A stretch of 5,064 bases of DNA, taken from Lachnoclostridium sp. UBA1434 (GTDB lineage Bacteria > Bacillota > Clostridia > Lachnospirales > Lachnospiraceae). A program made the translations under genes and the position numbers. Below, piece after piece: positions 1 to 5,064 of this stretch. The stretch is taken from the NCBI GenBank assembly GCA_002329645.1, contig DCTS01000022.1, forward strand, positions 12,430 to 17,493, in the 5' to 3' direction. The notes beneath the pieces are model-generated. The model saw nothing but the letters and a program-made list of their open reading frames with translations. It searched no databases and was not told the origin of the DNA. How positions within the stretch are numbered: position 1 is the stretch's first letter; each line of letters begins with the position of its first letter.

Positions 1-50
1 CCCGCCATTATAAAGAAATCCAGTTACCTTGCTGCTTTTGATACATTGAA

Positions 51-57
51 AAGGTGG
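51..57 (+). promoter_or_regulatory. Ribosome binding site of the MATE gene
   Basis: AAGGTGG lies four bases upstream of the ATG at 62 and supports that start over the next in-frame Met (about residue 29), which would remove much of TM1. Confidence 0.7.
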
Positions 58-61
58 ATTT

Positions 62-1849
62 ATGAAAAAAAAGATAGACCTGTTAAGAAGCAACGAAAGG
101 AACACATTTATTAAATACCTGCTGCCAAGCGTTTCGGCCAATATAATGATATCCGTTAACTATTTTGTGGATACCTTATGCATAGGGCAAAAGCTCGGTG
201 AAAACGGTTTGGCGGCACTGAACCTGTCATGGCCCATTACCACTCTGCTTTATTCCGTAGGATTGATGCTTGGTGTCGGAGGAGGCGCAATGTATTCCTC
301 CTACATGGCTCAGGGAGAGAAGAAAAAGGCACGCAGTGTTTATACTAATTCCCTGCTTACTATGATTTTAATTTCAGCATTGATTACAACCCTTGGACTT
401 GTGTTTTTAGATTCAATTGTTGAGGTACTGGGCGGAACAGGATCAATTAAACATGATGTTACGGATTACATAAGGAATGTTTTAATTTTTTCGACCTTTT
501 ATATCGGCGAGTGTTTCTATACATCATTTTTGAGAAATGACAATGCACCGAGAATTTCTATGATGGGCAACATACTTGCCGGTTTCCTCAATATAACATT
601 GGATGTTTTGTTTATATTTGTATTAGAGCTTGGCATGGGTGGAGCGGCTTTAGCAACTTCAATGGCTGTAGCATCCACTGTAATATTGGGAATATGTGCA
701 TCATTGCGGAAGAAATCGAATTTAAGAATATCATTTTCGAACTTTCGTTTCAGACAAATATTTTACGTCATCAAGGTGGGTGCTTCAACCTTCATGACTG
801 AAATAGACGGAGGTATTGTCACATTCGTATATAATATGGTCATAATAAGAATCTCCGGAGATATGTCAACAACGATGCTGGCTATTTATGGAATTGTTCT
901 GAATATAAGCACAATAGTATTGATGATCATAAATGGAATTTCTAATGCAATGCAGCCCATTGTAAGTGCCAACAGCGGAGCAGGAAAGCTGTTTCGTGTA
1001 AAGAGAATTACAAACTTAGCCGTAAAATGGGCAATTGCCATATCGGTAATATTCGTTGCAGGTATTGAATGGAAGGCTGAGCTGCTGATCGGCATATTCA
1101 TAGATCCGGCTGATGTATTCATAGAGCAGGCGGCTTATGCGGTGAGACTGGTGGGAGTTTCATTTGTACTGGCAGCAGCCAATATTATATTAATCTCATA
1201 TTTTCAATCAATACAGGCAGCACGCCAGGCAATATACTTTTCATTCTTAAGAACGCTCTTTTTGCCGGTCATATATGTCATAGCAGGAGCTTTTTTCTTA
1301 GGAATGAAGGGCGTTTGGTTATCAGCACTGTTACTTGAATCAACAACAATTGTTGTACTGGTTTTTTACTATATTCATTACCAGAAAAAGAGAATGCAGA
1401 AAAATCTCGCACAGTTATATTTCTATGACCTTGAAGATAATGCGGACAACATAGATGCGATTATTGACCGGCTTGGAGCAGATAATCTGGCAAGCTTTCA
1501 GGAAACCATAGAATATTGCCTTAACAGAGATAATGTAAATGAAGGAATACCTATGATAATAGGCCTGGATGATTTGACCGACTCTCATAATGTGTACTAC
1601 GAACCTCCCGATGAGGATAAAAACATGGGGTTCAATCTGGCAATCGGAGCGTTATTGTTTTTCGGCCTTTACAATCAGATGGATGCAATCGAACAGGACA
1701 AGTCAGCCGTTATCCATGCAATGAGCGCCCTGGCGGAGAAGTTTTTCCACAGCAATAAGACAGGTGAAGAGGAAAAGATTGAATTTATTTCCTATAGAGA
1801 AGCTATTCCTGGAAAGAGTTTAATAAAAGGAGAAAAGCATGAACAGTAA
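62..1849 (+). CDS. MATE-family efflux transporter with C-terminal extension domain
   Basis: Integral membrane transporter of the MATE (multi-antimicrobial extrusion) family in the MOP superfamily; members usually export cationic drugs or metabolites driven by Na+ or H+. Twelve hydrophobic segments can be read, roughly at residues 19-41, 49-83, 97-116, 133-157, 166-191, 192-215, 232-261, 270-296, 322-339, 360-383, 392-413 and 415-440, giving two six-helix lobes. Family-like stretches include GVGGGAMYSSYMAQGE in the N-lobe, GMGGAALATS before TM6, and NAMQPIVSANSGAG in the C-lobe. A MATE protein normally ends near residue 450; here a basic stretch (KKRMQK, 442-447) is followed by about 148 soluble residues. 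Residues 463-580 of these match the free-standing protein encoded at 2582-2956. With N-terminus in and 12 TMs the extension should be cytoplasmic. The start is supported by a Shine-Dalgarno sequence just upstream. Substrate is unknown; the family call is secure. Confidence 0.95.
   Translation: MKKKIDLLRSNERNTFIKYLLPSVSANIMISVNYFVDTLCIGQKLGENGLAALNLSWPITTLLYSVGLMLGVGGGAMYSSYMAQGEKKKARSVYTNSLLTMILISALITTLGLVFLDSIVEVLGGTGSIKHDVTDYIRNVLIFSTFYIGECFYTSFLRNDNAPRISMMGNILAGFLNITLDVLFIFVLELGMGGAALATSMAVASTVILGICASLRKKSNLRISFSNFRFRQIFYVIKVGASTFMTEIDGGIVTFVYNMVIIRISGDMSTTMLAIYGIVLNISTIVLMIINGISNAMQPIVSANSGAGKLFRVKRITNLAVKWAIAISVIFVAGIEWKAELLIGIFIDPADVFIEQAAYAVRLVGVSFVLAAANIILISYFQSIQAARQAIYFSFLRTLFLPVIYVIAGAFFLGMKGVWLSALLLESTTIVVLVFYYIHYQKKRMQKNLAQLYFYDLEDNADNIDAIIDRLGADNLASFQETIEYCLNRDNVNEGIPMIIGLDDLTDSHNVYYEPPDEDKNMGFNLAIGALLFFGLYNQMDAIEQDKSAVIHAMSALAEKFFHSNKTGEEEKIEFISYREAIPGKSLIKGEKHEQ
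1828..1832 (+). promoter_or_regulatory. Ribosome binding site inside the MATE coding end
   Basis: AGGAG sits six bases upstream of the ATG at 1839, within the last codons of the MATE gene. It fixes the start of the first deacetylase-like gene and gives an 11-bp gene overlap, an arrangement typical of translational coupling. Confidence 0.75.
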
Positions 1850-2564
1850 TCTTAATGTAAGAGCATTTGCGGAGGCTATCTCTAGGGACAAGAGGACCTT
1901 GGATATATTTCGCTGCCTGATAAATAACTCATATATCAGGGTAGTGAACTATCATAATACAAATGATATTAATGCGGATAGGTTTGAGGAAGAAATCAAA
2001 TATTTCAGCAAGCATTTTGTACCCGTTTCAAAGCAGGATATAGATACTTTTTTTAAGACCCGCAAATGGCCATATAAGAAACCCGGATTAATTCCGGCAT
2101 TGTTTGAAGGCTATCGCAGTCATTATGACATAATGAGACCGATTCTGGATAAATACAACTTCATTGGATGGTTTTATATACCCAGCTTCTTCATAGATGT
2201 TAAGCCGGAAGACCAGCTGGATTATTGCCGGTCCCACAGACTCAGGATTACCGGAGAGAATATGTATCCTGACAAGAGAATAGCGCTAAGCTGGGATGAG
2301 ATTAAGGAATTATCAAAACGGCATGAGATATGCTGTCATACCGGCAGTCATTTTGAGATTGCCAGGGATACCTCGGACGAGGATATGTATCGTGAGATAG
2401 TTGAATCAAAGCTGTTAATCGAAAAACATATTCAAAAGCCGGTGGATGTATTTTGCTGGCTTGCGGGAGAGGAATATAATTATAATATCAAGGCACATAA
2501 GTATCTGGAAAAGGCAGGTTATACCTATGTCCTTGGTAATCTAAAGCTGGAGAAGATTAAATAA
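1839..2564 (+). CDS. Polysaccharide deacetylase-like (NodB-fold) protein with altered active site, copy 1
   Basis: A 241-residue protein that follows the polysaccharide deacetylase (carbohydrate esterase 4 / NodB) pattern. The opening strand reads VVNYHNTN (residues 35-42, like the family's LMYH start), followed by a region with F..EI.YF...FVPV and then the motif-1 region IPALFEGYRSHYD from residue 85. PILDKY and WFYIPSFF match the next helix and strand, and CCHTGSH at 165-171 is the HxxxH motif 2. Active family members have TFDDG at motif 1, where the first Asp is the catalytic base and the second a metal ligand; aligned on GYRSHYD, these are Phe89 and Glu90 here. Motif 3 (normally R/Y-P-x-G) reads CWLAGEE (206-212). 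So metal binding by His167 and His171 is plausible, but classical deacetylation is doubtful. No signal peptide or membrane segment is visible, so it should be cytosolic, unlike most family members. It overlaps the MATE gene and is about 60% identical to the protein at 3008-3730. Substrate unknown. Confidence 0.85.
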   Translation: MNSNLNVRAFAEAISRDKRTLDIFRCLINNSYIRVVNYHNTNDINADRFEEEIKYFSKHFVPVSKQDIDTFFKTRKWPYKKPGLIPALFEGYRSHYDIMRPILDKYNFIGWFYIPSFFIDVKPEDQLDYCRSHRLRITGENMYPDKRIALSWDEIKELSKRHEICCHTGSHFEIARDTSDEDMYREIVESKLLIEKHIQKPVDVFCWLAGEEYNYNIKAHKYLEKAGYTYVLGNLKLEKIK

Positions 2565-2570
2565 CTAAAC

Positions 2571-2577
2571 GGAGGTG
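2571..2577 (+). promoter_or_regulatory. Strong ribosome binding site of the 124-residue gene
   Basis: GGAGGTG ends four bases before the ATG at 2582. Such a near-perfect Shine-Dalgarno sequence in a 17-bp intergenic gap is good support that the small ORF is a real, translated gene. Confidence 0.8.
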
Positions 2578-2581
2578 CGAT

Positions 2582-2956
2582 ATGAAGACAATTCAAGATG
2601 TATTAGATTCATTAAATAGCGGTAATCTGGAGCAATATAAGGAAGTTATGGAGTATTGCAGTAAACGTGTTACCTCAAATGAAGGGATACCGACTGTTAT
2701 AGGATTAGATGACTTAACCTCCTCATCTAATGAAGCATATCAAGGAGCAAAGGAAGAGGGTGACTTCAATCTGGTTATGGCTGCGGGGGCTATGGTTTTT
2801 ACCAGCCTGTATGAAGAGCTGTCTCCGGAACAGCTTGGACATTACCCCCCGATTGCACCTGCCATGAGTGCCATGACTGAGATGTTCTTTCATCCCGATG
2901 CCGATGGTAATGCAGTACAATATCGGGAAGTAGTCAGGGATTTTATCAAAGAGTAG
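2582..2956 (+). CDS. Small protein of unknown function, homologous to the MATE C-terminal extension
   Basis: A 124-residue soluble protein that I do not recognise as a named family. It aligns over nearly its whole length with residues 463-580 of the upstream MATE protein. Shared features are a leading helix ending in EYC (24-26), NEGIP (33-37), IGLDDLT (40-46), FNL (62-64), LY (76-77), AMSA (94-97), FFH (102-104) and YRE (114-116). The first 51 aligned columns run without a gap and about half are identical. There is no signal peptide or membrane helix, so it is probably cytosolic. It lies 17 bp after one deacetylase-like gene and 51 bp before the other, with a strong ribosome binding site. 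Because both copies of this domain are followed directly by a deacetylase-like gene, a partner or adaptor role for that protein is a reasonable inference, but no activity can be read from the sequence. Confidence 0.85.
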   Translation: MKTIQDVLDSLNSGNLEQYKEVMEYCSKRVTSNEGIPTVIGLDDLTSSSNEAYQGAKEEGDFNLVMAAGAMVFTSLYEELSPEQLGHYPPIAPAMSAMTEMFFHPDADGNAVQYREVVRDFIKE

Positions 2957-2996
2957 CTTAAGCGGTAAAGATGCAGGTAAACATATCGGACTGAAC

Positions 2997-3002
2997 GGAG
3001 GA
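2997..3002 (+). promoter_or_regulatory. Ribosome binding site of the second deacetylase-like gene
   Basis: GGAGGA lies five bases before the ATG at 3008 and favours this start over the in-frame ATG at 3023. Confidence 0.75.
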
Positions 3003-3007
3003 TTATT

Positions 3008-3730
3008 ATGCAGCAATTTAACATGGAAGCATTCTTGAAAAAAGTCACAAAGGATAAGAGAACTCTGGAGATGTTTCGCTATTTAGTAAATAAATCGTAT
3101 ATCAGAGTGGTTAATTATCATAATACCAATCCCGTCGATGCGGAAAGATTCGAAGCGGAGATTAACTATTATAAAGAGCATTTTGTACCGGTTACATTAA
3201 AGGATATAGATAATTTCTTTGAGACAAAGGTGTGGCCCTATGATAAGCCCGGATTAATACCTGCTATATTTGAGGGGTTTAGAAATCATTATGATATTAT
3301 ACTCCCGATACTTGATAAATATGAGTATACAGCCTGGTTCTATATTCCCAGCTTCTTCATGGATGTTCCGGTTGATGAGCAGATTCCGTTCAGCAACGCC
3401 CATGAGCTAACGGTAACAAACAAGGAAATGTATCCGGATAAGCGGGTGGCTATGAATTGGGATGAGATCAGGGACATTGCGAAAAGACATGAGATATGCT
3501 GCCATACCGGAAGCCATTTTATGATTACGAAGGAAACCTCGGACGAGGACATGTATAGAGAAATAGTTGAAGCCAAACAGGTTCTGGACCGTCAGATCGG
3601 CAGAGAGGTAGAGGTATTCTGCTGGCTTTACGGAGAGGAATATTACTATAATACCCGTGCACATAAGTATCTGAAGGAAGCAGGATATAAGTATGTCGTA
3701 AGCAATCTGAAGCTGGAGCGGATCAGATAG
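3008..3730 (+). CDS. Polysaccharide deacetylase-like (NodB-fold) protein with altered active site, copy 2
   Basis: A 240-residue paralogue of the protein at 1839-2564. The two align without gaps after a one-residue offset at the N-terminus, with about 147 identical positions by eye (around 61%). It has the same family landmarks: VVNYHNTN, IPAIFEGFRNHYD, PILDKY, WFYIPSFF, and CCHTGSH with His166 and His170 as likely metal ligands. The same departures from an active enzyme are present: Phe88-Glu89 replace the catalytic Asp-Asp, and motif 3 reads CWLYGEE. The stretches KRHEICCHTGSHF and TSDEDMYREIVE, and the C-terminal pattern NLKLE.I, are kept in both, so both copies appear to be under selection and not decaying. 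No signal peptide is visible; a cytosolic location is expected. It follows the 124-residue gene by 51 bp and precedes the dehydratase by 14 bp. It may be a metal-binding pseudo-enzyme or an enzyme with a different reaction; substrate unknown. Confidence 0.85.
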   Translation: MQQFNMEAFLKKVTKDKRTLEMFRYLVNKSYIRVVNYHNTNPVDAERFEAEINYYKEHFVPVTLKDIDNFFETKVWPYDKPGLIPAIFEGFRNHYDIILPILDKYEYTAWFYIPSFFMDVPVDEQIPFSNAHELTVTNKEMYPDKRVAMNWDEIRDIAKRHEICCHTGSHFMITKETSDEDMYREIVEAKQVLDRQIGREVEVFCWLYGEEYYYNTRAHKYLKEAGYKYVVSNLKLERIR

Positions 3731-3736
3731 GAAGGA
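3729..3736 (+). promoter_or_regulatory. Ribosome binding site of the dehydratase gene
   Basis: AGGAAGGA overlaps the stop codon of the preceding gene and ends eight bases before the ATG at 3745. It is the only Shine-Dalgarno candidate in the 14-bp gap and supports co-transcription with the upstream genes. Confidence 0.55.
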
Positions 3737-3744
3737 ACGGACAT

Positions 3745-5064
3745 ATGAGAAGAAGCGAGGCCATATTAAAACGACCGGATTTTAGCTTTAACAGAGCTGT
3801 GTATAAGGCAATGGGCTTTTCGGATAAGGATTTGGATAAACCCATTATCGGAGTTGCGAATACCTGGAGTGAGCTTGTACCCGGAAGTTATAACTTAAGA
3901 GGAGTGGCTGACAGTGTAAAACGCGGTATCTATGCGGCAGGCGGTACACCGGTTGAATTCGGCGTAATCGGCGCCTGTGACGGAACTGCACAGGGCAATG
4001 AGGGAATGCGCTTTATCCTGCCCTCCAGAGATCTGATTGCAAATGATATAGAAGTCATGGTACAGGCTCATCAGCTGGATGGAATTGTCCTGCTGGGCTC
4101 CTGTGACAAGATCGTTCCGGGTCTGCTCATGGCTGCAGCCAGATTGAAGCTGCCGGCAATTATACTTCCGGGGGGACCGATGCAGGGCGGGCCTGTGTTT
4201 GACGGACGCCAATCGGACCTGACCTCTCTGTCCGAAGGATGCGGAATGGTGAAAGCCGGCACTTTAGAAGAAGAAGAGCTCTATCAGATGGAGAATACCT
4301 GTGCTCCCGGATGCGGTTCCTGTTCCTTCTTCGGTACGGCAAATACAATGTGCTGTCTGTCGGAGGCTATGGGAATGACATTACCAACAGGTGCACTTAT
4401 TCCTGCTGTTTATGCACAGAGAACCAGAATAGCATTTGAAACCGGCGAGGCCATTGTGGATCTCGTTAATCGCAATATTGCGGCGGATCAGATTATAAAC
4501 GAATCTTCGATTGACAATGCAATTCGCGTACTAAATGCAACAGGAGGCTCTACAAACGGAGTGCTTCATTTGCTTGCAATAGCAGGAGAAGTTGGTATAG
4601 ACAGCGACAAAATGATGAAGAAATTCGTTGATATCGGAATGAACACACCCCTGTTGGTTAAGGTGAACCCGTCCTCAAAGTATAATATGGAGGATTTCTA
4701 CCTTGCCGGCGGAATTCCTCAGGTTTTAAAGGAGCTTGAAGGATATCTGGAGCCGGATGTTATGACCGTAACCGGCAAAACAATGAGAGAGAACCTAAAT
4801 GGGTATCAATATAAGAATGTAAACCGGGAGATTATCAGGACGGTAGAAGAACCGTTCTCAAAATTCGGCGGTATTGCCATACTAAAGGGCAACCTGTCAC
4901 CGGAGGGATGTATTACCAAGCCTTCCGCAATTATACCTAAGATGCATTATTTTAAGGGAACAGCCAAGGTATTTGACAGTGAAGAGGAAGCGGAGGAAGC
5001 AATACTTGCGGGAAAGATTAAACCGGGCAATGTTGTTGTCATCCGTTATGAGGGCCCGAAGGGC
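3745..5064 (+). CDS. ilvD: IlvD/Edd-family dehydratase (dihydroxy-acid dehydratase-like), 3' end outside window
   Basis: Open reading frame of 440 codons running off the window end. Family enzymes are cytosolic iron-sulfur dehydratases; the best known, IlvD, converts 2,3-dihydroxy-3-methyl acids to 2-oxo acids in valine and isoleucine synthesis. Family marks are KPIIGVAN (32-39), GACDG (76-80), NEGMRFILPSRDLI, GSCDKIVPG (118-126), GGPM, APGCGSC (187-193), TANTM, GGSTN, NMEDFYLAGG and VVVIRYEGPKG at the edge. By comparison with E. coli IlvD, Asp79, Asp121 and Lys122 match the Mg2+ site (the Lys is carboxylated there), and Cys120 and Cys190 match the cluster cysteines. The catalytic Ser and last Mg2+ ligand lie beyond the window. 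The N-terminus is atypical for IlvD: it lacks the RAPHR-type motif and reads NTWSELVPGSYNL instead of the VPGHxHL form, closer in part to sugar-acid dehydratases. Family is certain; the exact substrate is not. It is 14 bp after the second deacetylase-like gene, so probably in the same operon. Confidence 0.88.
   Translation, partial: MRRSEAILKRPDFSFNRAVYKAMGFSDKDLDKPIIGVANTWSELVPGSYNLRGVADSVKRGIYAAGGTPVEFGVIGACDGTAQGNEGMRFILPSRDLIANDIEVMVQAHQLDGIVLLGSCDKIVPGLLMAAARLKLPAIILPGGPMQGGPVFDGRQSDLTSLSEGCGMVKAGTLEEEELYQMENTCAPGCGSCSFFGTANTMCCLSEAMGMTLPTGALIPAVYAQRTRIAFETGEAIVDLVNRNIAADQIINESSIDNAIRVLNATGGSTNGVLHLLAIAGEVGIDSDKMMKKFVDIGMNTPLLVKVNPSSKYNMEDFYLAGGIPQVLKELEGYLEPDVMTVTGKTMRENLNGYQYKNVNREIIRTVEEPFSKFGGIAILKGNLSPEGCITKPSAIIPKMHYFKGTAKVFDSEEEAEEAILAGKIKPGNVVVIRYEGPKG

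Larger units (their letters stand above)
1448..2564 (+). repeat. Tandem duplicated module, copy A (MATE C-terminal domain + deacetylase-like gene 1)
   Basis: This span encodes the extension domain of the MATE protein from residue 463 and the first deacetylase-like protein. Both parts have homologues in the same order in the next 1.1 kb. In this copy the small domain is fused to the transporter and overlaps the deacetylase-like gene by 11 bp. Similarity is clear in protein and patchy in DNA, so the duplication is old. Confidence 0.8.
2588..3730 (+). repeat. Tandem duplicated module, copy B (free-standing domain + deacetylase-like gene 2)
   Basis: Second copy of the two-part module, with the small domain as its own gene and a 51-bp spacer before the deacetylase-like gene. 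DNA identity with copy A survives in short blocks, for example around CATGAGATATGCTG (about 2322 and 3489) and ACCTCGGACGAGGA (about 2370 and 3537). Confidence 0.8.

Noticed and set aside
1..114. An open frame in frame 1 from the window edge to a TAA at 112-114 (37 codons, lysine-rich end), possibly the tail of an upstream gene.
   Set aside because: It would overlap the well-supported MATE start by 53 bp and no family feature can be recognised in so short a piece. It remains possible, but cannot be supported without sequence upstream.
886..1122. Minus-strand open frame of 78 codons inside the MATE gene.
   Set aside because: It is antisense to conserved transporter helices, has no recognisable domain and is explained as a shadow of the coding frame.
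2957..3007. The 51-bp gap, the longest between genes, as a possible terminator or internal promoter.
   Set aside because: I see no stem-loop with a T-run and no convincing -35/-10 pair; only the ribosome binding site for the next gene is clear.
2723..3016. Minus-strand open frame of 97 codons across the 124-residue gene.
   Set aside because: The plus-strand gene has a strong ribosome binding site and homology to the MATE extension; the antisense frame has neither.
3340..3664. Two overlapping minus-strand open frames within the second NodB-like gene.
   Set aside because: They lie fully within a conserved plus-strand gene and show no family features.
3895..4439. Several short open frames on both strands within 3895-4439.
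   Set aside because: All fall in the IlvD/Edd-family reading frame, whose motifs are unmistakable; the short frames are shadows.

Overview
The window looks like a stretch of a low-to-moderate GC Gram-positive chromosome, most likely a clostridial (Lachnospiraceae-like) Firmicute. This is inferred from strong GGAGG-type ribosome binding sites, heavy AGA/ATA/GGA codon use, dense co-directional packing, and a MATE protein and IlvD-like protein of clostridial style. Everything I can support is on the + strand. No RNA gene, insertion sequence, CRISPR array or convincing terminator or promoter was seen.

Layout: (1) 62-1849, a 12-TM MATE-family transporter with an unusual soluble C-terminal extension of about 148 residues. 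(2) 1839-2564, a polysaccharide-deacetylase-like (NodB-fold) protein without signal peptide and with an altered catalytic motif; its start overlaps the transporter's end by 11 bp. (3) 2582-2956, a 124-residue protein of unknown function that is clearly homologous to the transporter's C-terminal extension. (4) 3008-3730, a second deacetylase-like protein, about 60% identical to the first and carrying the same altered motif. (5) 3745 to the window end, the first 440 codons of an IlvD/Edd-family [Fe-S] dehydratase (dihydroxy-acid dehydratase-like), cut by the window edge. Junctions are an 11-bp overlap and then gaps of 17, 51 and 14 bp, so the five genes probably form one operon.

The notable point is a tandem duplication. 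The module [small domain + deacetylase-like protein] occurs twice in the same order; in the first copy the small domain is fused to the end of the MATE transporter, in the second it is a free-standing gene. The pairing suggests that the small domain and the deacetylase-like protein work together, probably in the cytosol and partly at the transporter's cytoplasmic face. The NodB-like proteins keep the metal-binding HxxxH but have Phe-Glu where the catalytic Asp-Asp should be, so they are either pseudo-enzymes or use different chemistry. The dehydratase may supply or modify a small acid for this system or may simply share the transcript; the sequence cannot decide this.
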